Source: Nematostella vectensis
Lineage: Eukaryota > Cnidaria > Anthozoa > Actiniaria > Edwardsiidae
DNA: 64,000 nucleotides
Assembly: GCF_932526225.1 (NCBI RefSeq)
Contig: NC_064045.1
Location: forward strand, 12,890,442-12,954,441
Reading direction: 5' to 3'
Both the position numbers and the translations under genes were made by a program. Each line of letters starts with the position of its first letter. Positions within the stretch are counted from its first letter, which is position 1. This document shows, piece by piece, positions 21,401 to 33,603 of this stretch. The notes below the pieces were generated by a model. The model was not told the origin of the DNA and did not search any database. It saw nothing but the letters and a program-made list of their open reading frames with translations.

Positions 21401-22935
21401 GCAATCAGTGCCATTGATGAAACTTAAAAGACTCCAATAAAAATTCATGAGATTTTGTGATAAAATACTTTTGTGAACACATAAAGGCCAATCCATATAA
21501 CATGATACACTTGTTTTATATACAACACATTTTCTGACTCCTTACAGTAAATTTGACATAAAGGAACTCCAACTCCATAATCCTCATCTCACAATAGAAG
21601 CAACAAGAATACTTTTTTCTACATTCAGCATTCATAAATTCTATCATCTTTCAATATTTCCTCCAATGAATTCAGGCCCTGCCCCTCTTTATAGTCTTAT
21701 AATAATGCCTAACTATAAGGGTTAATATAAGGTTAGTCCAACAGCACATAACTAAACTTATTAGACATAATATACACAGCAACAGAGCATAGGGAGTTTG
21801 GATTGTTTTTCCATTATGTATTACTGGATATACTTTAGCAGCATTTATGTTATCTGGCATCAAACACAACACTGGTCAAGTTTCTACTGGTATCTTTTAC
21901 TTGTTATCTCATCGCATAGATCTAGATGGAAATGATGAATCATATCGATGAGCCCAATAAACAAGCATTTCAGAAATATCTGATGACTTTCACACATGGT
22001 ACTTTTTTCTGATACTGGCTACCTGTATGAAACAAGTCAGGAAATGCTTGCATATGCCACTTAAAACATTCCTTTAAAGAAGAATTCAATTTGCTAACAT
22101 TTCTAAAAAAAGTGGCTAGATACACAAATGCTGCGACAAATATATTCACAAAGTTGTGATGCAATGAAAAGCATCTAGCACAAAAATCTTCAAACAGACA
22201 AATGAATAAGTACAATTTCATGTGTGAAGATCTTGAAAAATTCATGTTTTTTAGAGTTTTTCCAGCAAACTTCTAGGCTAATTTGTTGGCAAGAGAGGCA
22301 AAGAGGTCTTAGCACTGCAAATAGAAAGGCCAAGAGATAATTGCTTCCACTCTCTGTTGCTGTGTTGACTATGGAATCTAGAACAGTAAATCAAAGGTAG
22401 ACAAATACTTGCTTTTAAGCATTGCACTGCAAGCATAATAAATTACTATCAAAAAGATAAAAGGACCAAAACATTAAGTCCATTTAAACTAGGGATTTTT
22501 TTTTTTGAAAAAATGGTTTGTACCTTGCAATGCAGTTATAATCTTTAACTGACATATTCTATCCAGGGCTTGACTATTTTTCCTTTGGAAAATCAAAATA
22601 CTTACTTTTTATACTTCATTCTCCATATAATTCACCTTTTTTATCACTCATAGGCCAACACTGCCCACGTTAGATGGACAGCCCTGTTTTTGAAATGTTC
22701 AGATATTTTTAGCTCCATCCACACAGTGCGTTCAGAGTCCTCTTATGGATGACAGAGCCAATTCTCAATATCATTTGTTGAGTTAAGCTTGTAAATTGAT
22801 AATGCTCTAAAATGTCAAACCAATGTCTTCTTCTGAGAGCATTGCATCCTCTCCTCTGAACAGATACATGCTTTGAAAGAGATCTAATGATAGAAAATAA
22901 AGAATTTCTTTTTGCCTTTTTTGCAATTCAGTGTG
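18447..22935. other. Intergenic, tail-to-tail between HAGH and G-alpha
   Basis: Holds HAGH 3' UTR of unknown length, a clear MITE (18849-19101), a long G run (about 19590-19612) and a short TG repeat (20276-20290). From about 20400 to 22935 the sequence is AT-rich without long frames. The part adjoining 22936 is probably the 3' UTR of the minus-strand G-alpha gene. No other gene recognised. Confidence 0.6.
18849..19101. mobile_element. 253-bp MITE with TA target duplication
   Basis: Left end CAGTGAGGGCACAGAAAGCG and right end CGCTTTCTGTGTCCTCACTG are inverted repeats; the match extends to about 29 bp with one mismatch. TA flanks both sides (18847-18848 and 19102-19103), as for Tc1/mariner-like insertion. 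There is no coding capacity. Confidence 0.85.
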
Positions 22936-25900
22936 TCACTGTAACATCAATGCCTTCAGATTCTCCTGCAGGATTGTGTCCTTAACAGCATGGAACACAA
23001 ACTTGATATTTTCGGTATCTACGGCAGTTGTGAAGTGATGAAAGAGCGCTTTAGACCTTTCACGACGCTTGCTGTCGAACATTTGTAAGATAAAGTTCTG
23101 TACATCTTCCAGTTTATGAGGGTCGCCCTGGAAGGCAGGGAAAAAGTCCTTGATATTTGTGTGTTTGACCTTCTCTGTTAGAAGATCCGTTTTGTTTAGA
23201 AACAAAATGATGGAAACATTGGCGAAGAATTTGTTGTTGACGATCGTCTCGAAAATATTGCAGGACTCGACTAAACGATTTGTTGTTCTATCCTCCATCA
23301 ATACCTGGTCGTAAGCGCTCGACGACACGAGAAAAAGGATTGATGTCACCTCATCGAAACATTGAAACCACTTGGCTCTTTGTGATCTTTGACCACCAAC
23401 ATCTACCATCTTGAATGGGATGGACTTGATCATAAACTCATGCTCTACGATACCCTTAGTTGCTTTTCTCGAGTGTAGCATATCTTGCTTGGTTGGAATA
23501 TAGTCCTAGAACAAACAAACATAATTAGATTGATTGATTATATCAATAAATGGCATTTATCTATTTTGATGGTGGGAAAGATTAGACAAAACATAACCAT
23601 ACTTATTAGTACTTATTTCTAATACTTTAGTATTAGAAATAAGATGAATGTCAGTAGCGGATCTACGGAATTCCATCCCACCCCTGCCTTTTTCTATTTT
23701 TTTTTTCATTTTGTCTGTTCTGTCCTTCTACGAAGGTAAAATAATGACGAAACTTCTTGGGTCACCCCACCCCCTGGCAAAACGCTAGCTCCGCCCCTTA
23801 ATGTAAGTAAATAGGGAAACATAAGACAGAGCAATATGGAAGGAAACAGCAAATGCATGAGCCTTACAAGAATATTAGACACAAGTTAAGGCTCTAAAAG
23901 TGTCCTATAAACATCACCTTTGAATAGCCGGAGCACGAATCTTCTAGATTACATAAAATATCTATCACTCTACCAATCCCTTCCTCTATAAAATAAACAC
24001 ATCCTTTTAAATATGCACTGAGTCTCTTTCTTGTCTTCTCACAATAGGAAGAAACTTCATATTTAACAGTTACTGTTTTAATAAAAGATTAAAACAGCAG
24101 TGGCTGATCTTGAATTAAAAAAAATAGGGTCCAGAAATGATTTAGTTATTATACAAAACAAAGACTTCTTTCACTTATAATTATCAGAATATTATTAAAA
24201 AAAAACATAGTTGTCCGCGTTGTTGAAAATTGCTACCTTATTGGAAATTGTTGCACCTTGATAGGTATAGATAGTACCATTTGGTTCAACCAATTAACAG
24301 AAAGACAGCAATTGCTGAAATAAATGCAATTATGAGGAAAATATAAAATTTTGAGAACATTTTAATACTCATTTCTCAAAATGATTAAGTTTTATGCAAA
24401 AAGATATTAGTGCCGCAGCTCACTTCAGTTTGATTGTGAGCATTAATCCTCTTTTATCTTTTTTACTTGGCTCAACTCCTTGACAGTTGTATAATTAATT
24501 GGTCTGAGAAAGGAAAAGCCCTTTTTCCCTTTTTCCCTAAAGCTATGATTAAACAACTGTAGCTTTCAATAAGCAACGAGTTTCCATCAGAATAATAATA
24601 ACAACAAGAACAACAACAAAAAGGAGGATGCATTCTAAAACTGTAGAAAAGGGATACAACCTGAAGATTTAGTCTATATGCTCCTAAGAGGTAAAAGAAT
24701 CAATTAAAGTTGAATCCAGAAGATTCAAGATCACACAGGGCTATTGATTTGACCAGAGGTATCCCAGTAATGCTTTTATATGAAACAAAAATATTCACTT
24801 TAGAGGATTAGCAATTTATCTGCCAATTCCACTTATTGCTATGGCAACCAACCGAGTGCCCAGCATCTGTGAGTCTGCCATAATTGTCAAACTTCAAGAC
24901 AAAGTGGAAATTTGTTAATTTATGGCTGACAAGTTAGAAATGAACACATAACTTTGATTCTCGAGGAAGTGATATTGATGTTATTATAATTATATATTAA
25001 AATAAAACTATGTAGTAAGCATGGCTTTGCAACTTAACAAGAAAAAAGCAACTAAAAAGTATTGTTTTCCACTTTCTCTGATTTAACACAAAAGTAATTA
25101 GTTTTTTGTCATAATATTTATGGGCTGTGGAAGCAATAGTCTGAAATCTTACTGAGATATGTATATTTAATTACTTTCCGCCAAAGAACAATATAAAGTA
25201 CTTATTTATGTTTAGAATACAGCAGAAGCTAATTTATCTGGTCCAAGCAATCATCAACAAATGATTGGATATAGAAGATAATGTTTCCAATTTTCTATAT
25301 GTTTTAATTTAAAAAAGGCAGGCACATTTTGAATTTACTTGAGGGGGTGCAGTAGGTATTATTGAGCCTTTCTATTCTGGCGGAAAATTCCAAATGCCTG
25401 AATTATAGTATAAAGTGGATTTTGTTTCAAAAGGTCAATTTTCTAGGGTCTAGACATTGGGTACAAGAAATCTAATTTCTGGGTATTTATGGAGAGAAAA
25501 TGCGGAAACATGCTGTTTCTGTAGGGATATGTATACCCAAAGAACCTGTTCTTTAATGAAGAGGGGAACTGCAGGGATTTCTCACAAATAAAATAGAAAT
25601 CTAGTTTGCGGATGAACGCAGGGTCAAATGCTTATAACATTCGGGCGTTAAAACCTAGCCATATCCTTATATTATTTCAAGTATTTAGAATTTTTACACG
25701 TAACACGAGAACCAGTTGAAAAACGTGTTTTACAAGGAACCAGACCCCAAAAATCATAAGAGTTTATACCATAAAGCTCTAATATCTATACGCTAAATTC
25801 TAATTTGGGTGTGAAATGACCCATAAAAGATACCAATAAACATTCCGTAAATTGTAAAACCCTGGTATAAATTAGAAAAGAATAATTGTAAACAGGGTAT

Positions 25901-27795
25901 TTCGCCCGATCGGAACTCTATATTTGTAAATTAGGTTCCAGTATTCGATTTTGCGGCGATTCTATGTGGGGCTCTTAGTGTGTTTTGGTTTTACCATAAT
26001 GGTTTTGATTCGGGCCTTGACCGAATAAAATGATATTTAGTTACAAAGGGGTTTCGTTTTCAAGTAGAACTATGCATTCGCCAGACACGAATGACAGTAC
26101 CTTGGTGTCTACGAGAGATTGATACAACACTAAATACTCCATGATGTTAACTTCAATTTACAGTGTTATGCACTGATTTCGCTTTGCTTTCTATTAAAAC
26201 ATAATCGATAGCCACAAAGTCGGGACAATTACAAGCAAATAAAAAAAGTCGGGCTGGAAAAGAATCAAAGGCTCAGTGTTAACTATCTGCCATATTTTAA
26301 GGGACAAGAGAAAAGTTATACAAGACCCAATAGAAGAGAATATCATCTTGTTTTTGTTCCGCGTTCGAAGCAAAATAGATCTGCCGTCGCCGCGGAATAG
26401 AGCATATTGTACCAAGCAACTACAGCGCGGCATGATACAATCACGGCTTACATTAGGGACACAACAAAACTCTACTTACTTTTCAGGCCAATATCAATAG
26501 TTTAATTAATAAACTATAAGAAAACGTGGCTCTTTTGCAGAAACTGTGCCACGCGTTTCAAGCGATTCCCGATTTTGCGCAGGAGAAGAATTCCTGAACA
26601 AAATAGATTGCGCTTTTTACGATGTATAACTCGCTAATTCGGCCCAACTCTTAATAAACTCGTGAACATTCATCTAAAGAGGAATTAAAAATAATACGGG
26701 GAGTGCGTAAACTTACCGCTCTACAAATGCGATCCAAATGATCGAGAAAATATCGGGTGGAATCGCCCTAAAAGGAAAAACACAACAAAGATCAACGAAA
26801 GCGCGACGATCGAGCCATACCAAAACAAATGCTAAATTATGTATTCATAGACAAAACCTAGTAACATTTGGAGCTCAGAGCTCAGTCTAGAGATGTTTTG
26901 AGGCATGCATTTCAAGGAAAGATGATGCTGTAGGTACAGGTAATATCTTTCAAAGGTATAAGGTCAGTCCCTGGATGGACTTGGGCTCGGGAATCCAGTT
27001 CGTTTATCAGTGTCTTGTGATGTGTTGTGGGGAAGTGATAAACTTGCACAATAGACTCGGCTCTTCTAGTTTATATGGCGGTCCAAACCACATAACTTAT
27101 CAGTAATCCGAACTGAGGAATTTGACAGGGAATAAATACTAGGAATGCACAACAACCTAACGAGAGATTTGAGCAAAAGACTCGCCCATTTGTGCCATCT
27201 TTTAGCGAGCCATTCCTTGCACAAATCACGACCACTAACTACATACTCGCTTCGCTTTGAATTTCTTAGCCCGATCGCTAATCATGCATACATATAGGGT
27301 ACAAAGACCAGCAAAAGCACAGGGAGTTTAGTAACCTACCAGCTGAAATTCGCGTCGTCGGTCAAAGGAGTCTCGAATACCAGCATCGGTCCATAGCCGT
27401 CGGACACTCTCGGCGTATTGAAGAAAAAATTCGGTGTCGATTCTCGGTGGTGCTTGTAGAGTTAAAATTCTCTCTGCATGCATTTCGTTATCTGGGGCGT
27501 CCCAGTCGATTCTGAGCTTTCTTCTAGCATCTGCTAGCACTTTCATGCCCTTTAAGATGTTGCTATAAACGACAGGCTTGTATTCTTGCAAAGCGTCCGC
27601 ATCGAAATCCTTTCCATAGATGATTCGCATTTGTTTGAGAAAGGTACTTTTCCCGCTCTCTCCTGCGCCAAGAAGCAATATTTTAACCTGACGTCGAAGC
27701 TGGGCCTTCTCTTGGGCTATCTGTTTGTCGATTTTTTGCGATTGAGCCCGCTGCTCAGCCTCTTCTTGGGTCAAACAACAACCTTCGAACACCAT
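22936..27795 (-). CDS. GNA12/13: Heterotrimeric G protein alpha subunit, G12/13 class
   Basis: GTP-binding switch that couples receptors to RhoGEFs and Rho at the plasma membrane. Three exons: 27795-27340, 26767-26717 and 23505-22936; 358 residues, near the usual length. The G12/13 class is shown by the start MVFEGCC (Cys pair for palmitoylation, no Gly2 for myristoylation), switch I DYIPTKQD...RKATKG, and the ending LKALMLQ. Nucleotide-binding parts: P-loop GAGESGKST (43-51), switch I Arg182, DVGGQR with catalytic Gln208, NKTD (273-276) and FTTAVDTEN. All key residues are intact, so it should be functional. The middle exon is only 51 bp ([17 protein letters not shown]). A GTG-initiated extension upstream is ignored because 27795 is the first ATG. 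Whether it is closer to GNA12 or GNA13 cannot be decided; cnidarians may have one ancestral gene. Confidence 0.95.
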
Positions 27796-29605
27796 TGTGA
27801 GTTGGAGTATAGAACAAGCTCTGTAACTCACGATCGTTCGTTCTTCCACACCCACTGACTAGCGAGATCGCCACCACGTGGGGAGAATCGAACAATTGAT
27901 CAGAACCCAACTCCCCCAACCCTTCTAGCGAAGATACCACGGTTTTTCAACACCGACCGGAACAGCGTTGCATATTTTCCTTGTTTTCTTTCCCATAATG
28001 GGCAATTTGATGAACGGGCTTGTATAAAGTGATAAAAGGTAGGTAAACATCTCATAAATGTTTTATTTTTGTTTGAAAATTGAATTAGGGTTTTGCACAG
28101 TGTTGGTGGTCGAAGCGGTATTAGAACCAAAGAAAATGTTTTCCGATTAAACGAAAATTTATCAGGGTGGCTTTCTATCATTATTGAAAAAATAAATACC
28201 GCATGCAATAAAATAAATAAAGGTGTATTTCCTGCAATTTCCGACTCTGTCTTGCGAGGCTACCGAATGAGATCCGAAAGTGCTCATCCTTTCCCCGAAC
28301 ATTTCCGAGGTGGTTCGCAGGAAATCCGTGCCCCAAATTCTAGCGTTTAATTCCATTATCGCATTACGTGAGTCGCGAACTCGAGAGATCGCTGGATAGC
28401 AGGTTTATAGGACCAGGCACTCAGTTAATACTGATTGACATACCTAGATAATCACTGGCCGAACAGATAAAGACGATCGACGAAACCACCATTTGACCCA
28501 TTTACCAGGGACCTTGTTTCTCGAGTCCAGTTTTCTCGAGAAATTGCGTTAATAAATTTCTGTTAAATAAAATATGTGACACTGTTTGTTAGTTTTTTTT
28601 TAGGTGTAGATGTGTTTGAACAGCTAATCCTCCTTACAAAATCCCCGACTAACAGAAAATACAATATTCACGCTAAACGCGTCACAGCAAGGCATGTCTA
28701 GAAAATGTTCGTTTTGTTTCTTATTTCGTATAAGCACAAGTCAACTAAATTCGTGTTTGGGTTTTTAAAAACACAGACTGTTGTTTTGAAGTGTTGAATA
28801 TAATCAATTGACATCGTTTATTATATTGGTATATCACACTACATGTTGCTTCCGCTATTTAGACAGCAAAAGAACTGGGCGCATCGGGAAAGTGTTCAAT
28901 ACTTTGTGTGGGATTTTATTAGTCATGGTAATTTTCCACTAAACAATACATGGGGCACCGTTCAGTAGAACCCCCAAGAAAAGCAAAAAAAAAAACAGTT
29001 CTGGTTATTCGGGTAGAAATGACAGAAAATTCCGCGCGGATTTCAAGCTATCTGAGTTCATAATATCGGAGGTCAACTATTTTCTTCAGGATCTTCATGC
29101 CCGGAAGAAAGTAAAATATTGTCCTTATTTTAAAACTCCTTAGAATGCAACGTCTTTCTTTGTAAGGGTCTTCAGTATCACAGGCCTCATATCCAATGAA
29201 ATGAGGTACTACCGCGTATGACGATTCACTGAAAAATGCATCTTTGCGCGACCAGTTAGATTGAAATTGGGGATTTAAAAATATTGTGAACAATTTGTGT
29301 ATGGTGATTTTACATCAATGTGTAGTTCCAGAAAATAGGGTTAAATGCCCTTCTTCCTTAACAGTTACGGAAAATCCGGGGGGGGGGGGGTTCAGACGCC
29401 CAGGAGTTTCCAGAGGGGAATGTTTCTGTATCGTGCCCCCCCCCCCCCCCAATAATTCGAGTCCTGCTACGACTATGGGATTAGATAAAATATTAAAGTT
29501 GGTGGTGTTATCAAAACATGAAATTATTGTCAGAACAAATTTAGAAGAAAATTGAGCTGCTGTTATCATCATAGCGCAATAATTGAATTGAAAATAATTG
29601 AATTA

Positions 29606-29793
29606 GGGCCGTAACGAACATAAAAAACGGGGGGGGGGGGGGGAGACAAGAGACGACGCCCCTACTTGTCATTTCCGCATATCATATCATCATATCCTGC
29701 ATCAATCATAGCCGTAAAAGGCCTTGATTTTTTTTTTTTTTTGGGGGGGGGGGACGAAAACAACGCAAATTTGAGCTGGCGTTGTCATTTCCT

Positions 29794-29873
<80 letters not shown>

Positions 29874-29940
29874 AATATTGGGGGGGGGGGGGTGGGGGGG
29901 GGCACGTGTCCCCAGTGCCCCACCCCCGCTACGGCCCTGA
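29606..29940. mobile_element. G-run and AT-microsatellite element with GGGCCGTA ends
   Basis: Begins TTAGGGCCGTAACG and ends CGCTACGGCCCTGA, which are short inverted repeats. Between them lie three G runs and an (AT)n array (about 29798-29870). Several other G/C runs in the window sit next to similar 'GGCCC' ends, for example CAGGCCCGTACCCAGGA at 46320 and TCCTGGGTACGGGCCTG at 48176. Confidence 0.5.
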
Positions 29941-30248
29941 TCAAATGTGGTAAGAATTGAAAAAAACTTGTCTGCTATGAAATCTTGAGACTGAAGATCA
30001 TTCGTATACAGAGGATGGGGGGGGGGGGTTAACAAATTTTTCCAAATCTTTATGGAAAAATATGCGTAATGTTCTCTATTGCATACCACTGAAAAACGCA
30101 TTACATCTGAAAACGAAAACTGTGTATCAATGCTAATTTTCGAATATCTCTCGAAATAAAAGGAACTAATAAGCCTATTAGACGGTATACCCTCGGTCAC
30201 CCGCGCATTGGTCTAGTGATGCTAAATACTGGATAAGGAGGAAAACTC

Positions 30249-30575
30249 GCGAAAATAAAGAGACGCGAAAATTAAGTGTCACGAAAATAAAGATGCGCGA
30301 AAATTAAATGAGTACACAAGAAGCCTTTGGGGAAATATTTGCCGTTTAATAAGCTTTATGGAAACACCTTGTCTATTTAGTCCCCTTACCGTACATATAG
30401 TACGGTAAGGGGTTGAGCTGGACTTGTATTTATGGATTTTTATGAAACTAAATTTAGCCCACGCAGCATCTTTTTGTTACAAATTGTTTCAGTTTTGATG
30501 ATTACAACACATCTTAATTCCACTTGTTTTACTTTTAATTTAATTTAAATTTTGACGTCGCGAAAATTAAGTGTA
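30249..30575. repeat. Cluster of CGCGAAAATTAA motifs
   Basis: Four related phrases (CGCGAAAATAAAG, CGCGAAAATTAAGTG, CACGAAAATAAAG, CGCGAAAATTAAATG) occur within 70 bp at 30249-30310. A fifth, CGCGAAAATTAAGTGTAATA, lies near 30557, with a perfect hairpin (30384-30414) between them. It looks like the remains of an inverted-repeat element; exact limits are unclear. Confidence 0.45.
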
Positions 30576-32295
30576 ATAAGGAATATAAAAACATATGGCG
30601 GGAGGTATATTCTAGCTATCTTTTGAAATTTTGGTGCGGAAAGGGGGAGAAAGGGGGCACAGACCCACCTGGATTCACAACTTGACCAGGCACTGTTGTT
30701 TTTCTGTACGAAAAAAACGCCATCTCAAAATATAGACATTATCTTATTTAGGTTCAATTTATTACTGATCGCCAGATAACTCGAGCTTCCGCTTACTCGA
30801 ATTCTTTTTTTCTATTAACCTTGGGGGAACTACTTGGAGTCAGCTGCATCACTTCAGATTATTACTTCTAGATTACTTTTCTTTTCGCAACATGAAGCAG
30901 GAAGAGGTTCGGGGTATTATGGTCTGGGAATTCTAAATAGCACAGGAATCCCGAGCACCTATAAATATCGCTGACGTGTCAAGGTAAGCGGTTGTCACGT
31001 GACAGCGTAGCAAGTCTTTCTACGGCCTTCTCGGCCTTCGCGACCATCCTCCACAGCCCAGCTGTTGTTTCTTCCTAACACCAATCAGGCTCATTCGCGC
31101 AAGTAAATATGTAAAACCACCAGACGTGCGCATTTTCGCAAGATAGTAAACTGCTTGTCGGTGTATATTCAAGTGCGTCTAGCTTCCAGGACTTGTGATA
31201 AAGGACAAGCTGATCAACACAGGTCTCATAAGTCTCAGAGATCACAATCTAGAGTACTAGAATGTAAGTGGACCTACATGTTCACACGACGCTATCTGGT
31301 ATATTGCTCTTCCGTACGTTCCGATGCAAATGCCAAGGCTCGAAGGGGCGTTTTATTGTCAAGTTAAAAGGCCCTTCCCCCCCCCCCCCCCCGCGCCCAA
31401 TTTTATGGGAGGGGGAGTAGGGGCGGCGGAGCTGGCCATTCACGATCACTTTGGTTAAGAGCAATGTTGATTTGATTTTCTTCCCATGTCGACCTGATAG
31501 GGATGCTCGTCGTATTTTTCAGGGGTCAACATTAGGCCTCAGGTATTTTTTGGGGGATATCTGAGAAAAAAATAGGCTTTCCTCTTAGAAATGGTATTTT
31601 TTTAAAAGACTGAGGTTTGTGTTAGGGTAGCAATTCTTGGTCGTGCTAAAAGAAAACAGCGTCATTTGCCTCCTTCCCAGCCAAATTCTAATTTATGAAT
31701 CTTTTATTTCCGCCCATCACTGCTATGACATGGGCGGGAATTCGGAAGTTTAGTGATAATAAAAATTAATGAATCAAAAGCTGCTAAAGATAAACGGGAA
31801 AATGGATGTCACACTCGGGGCTAGAGGTGACGATTGTCAGCGCCAGCCAAAACGAAAAGTCATGCAATCGCAAACAAAAGGTGCATCACATTTATCTTTT
31901 TGTAGGGGGGTGGGGGGAAGGGAGTGAGGTTTCTCCCTACAAATATTGAAATTATGATACTGCTATCTGATAGAGAAGTTAAAAGATCTTATGTTTTCAA
32001 TAGGCTTCTAGTTATACTAATCGACCGTAGATCGCAACGCGATCGCAAAGTGGCTTCCATATAATCGCACACGCAAACAAACAAACAAACAAATAAATAA
32101 TCAATCATTCAATACAGATTAGATAAACAAATATCGCATTGATTGGTTGAGAAACTCGGGCTAATATTCAATTTACACCTCCTAGGATGTGGATATTTTC
32201 ATGCGCCCAAAAATAAAGCAAAATGGTGGGTGTAACAGCCGATTTGCAAGTGTTTCCGAAAAGAAAATTGCTCTTAATCTCGTTTTATATACTAA

Positions 32296-32392
32296 AACAA
32301 TTATACCATTTCAATTTCGGCGGATAGTGGCTTTACAATTATCTACAGATATTTCGCCACTATCCACCTCAATGTAAACGGTATAATTGTTA
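32296..32392. repeat. 97-bp foldback element
   Basis: The left half (AACAATTATACCATTTCAAT, then GGCGGATAGTGGC) is an imperfect reverse complement of the right half (GCCACTATCCACC, then GGTATAATTGTT). Almost the whole length can pair, with a central loop near 32330-32350. Probably a small MITE. Confidence 0.7.
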
Positions 32393-32433
32393 AATATTTA
32401 CGACAGTGTTTTTAATAACTAACCAGCGAAGAC

Positions 32434-32493
32434 GATTATACAGTGCTTATATGATTACCAATAGATTATACAGTGCTTATATGATTACCAATA
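32434..32493. repeat. 30-bp tandem duplication
   Basis: A unit starting ATTATACAGTGCTTATATGA occurs twice without change. Simple local duplication. Confidence 0.85.
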
Positions 32494-33603
32494 GAAATCC
32501 CGTTATTAATAGGAATAACCTATTTAGCCTAAAATTTGGAACATGTTCTTATTTTTAGAAAATGAACCTTTAAGATATCGCAGCAATGATGAATGAAATA
32601 TATATACATTATAAAATCAATATTTTTAGCATGATAATGAGAGATTAAATATATTTTAAGGGGTCTCGACCACATATATATTGTATGAAGGCCAGGTCGG
32701 TATTGACATTTCATCAATCTAGATACAACACTTCTAACAGCCTTTTCTTTGAAATTAAGGACCTATTCGTAAGAACCTAAGTAGCCTAAAATTTAAAATA
32801 GTACACATTAACTGAGAACCTATTTAGGCTAACCTAGGTTCTTATAGGCGGATAAGTACAATATTTCCGGTAAAAAAACTTTTAACTGCCGATATTCCAG
32901 GAATCCGAAGCTGATTAGCCCACATGGACAGGTAATAGACGTCATCATAAGATGACCAAAAAAGTAGTGCTGATATCACAAATTTTCATGTCTCGGCTTA
33001 TTTTTTTTCAGACAACACTAGAAGTAGGGCTTTCCGGCAATAGGGTATCACTATAGAGTGTTGATCGATGGCAACTTTAGCGAACACGCGAATTACGTAC
33101 TGAGAGGTATTCACGGAACTTTGGGAAATAATTGTCAACTCTGTGGGCAAAACTTTATTAATAACTTAGTGAAAAAGGTATGATTTTTTAGCCCTTTTCG
33201 TAACAAAGCTTTGCTAGCATAATAAAAAACGTTATTTTTTTGATGTGCTGATTGTCAGGATTATAACAGGATCTGCTGGATTACCACATTGTTCTATTTT
33301 ATTCCCGTCCTGTTTACCATTGTTTTGTCTGTGGTGCATTATTCCAATGTGGTGAAATCTTCTGATAGCTTTACATGACGTACTGCAACCTGTACAACAA
33401 TATCCAGAGACCAGTAACTATCTTGTGGGATCTCTTTGGTGCACCTGTTACTGCAGTGGTTTACCTGTGGACCTGGCACAACTTTCCCGGCATGCATTGT
33501 AAATCATAATTTTCGTTCCAAACCATGCATGAGGATTGACGAAAGGTTCGCGAACTCTGATAAAAAAAAACTTACGAAAACTTCCCTTACATCGCTAGCA
33601 TCA

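Larger units (their letters stand above)
27796..33603. other. 5.8-kb intergenic region rich in simple and inverted repeats
   Basis: Lies between two divergent genes. Contains a cluster of G/C runs and an (AT)n microsatellite (29380-30030), a hairpin at 30384-30414 (CCCCTTACCGTAC and its complement), several CGCGAAAATTAAGTG-type motifs (30249-30570), a C run at 31377-31392, a foldback at 32296-32392 and a 30-bp tandem duplication at 32434-32493. The first few hundred bases after 27795 must hold the G-alpha 5' UTR and promoter. Short open frames here lack support. Confidence 0.6.

Noticed and set aside
27796..27855. Upstream extension of the G-alpha protein
   Set aside because: It would start at GTG; the first ATG (27795) gives the typical MVFEGCC start of the class.
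29702..30200. Open frames rich in IYIYIY
   Set aside because: Produced by the (AT)n microsatellite and adjacent G runs.
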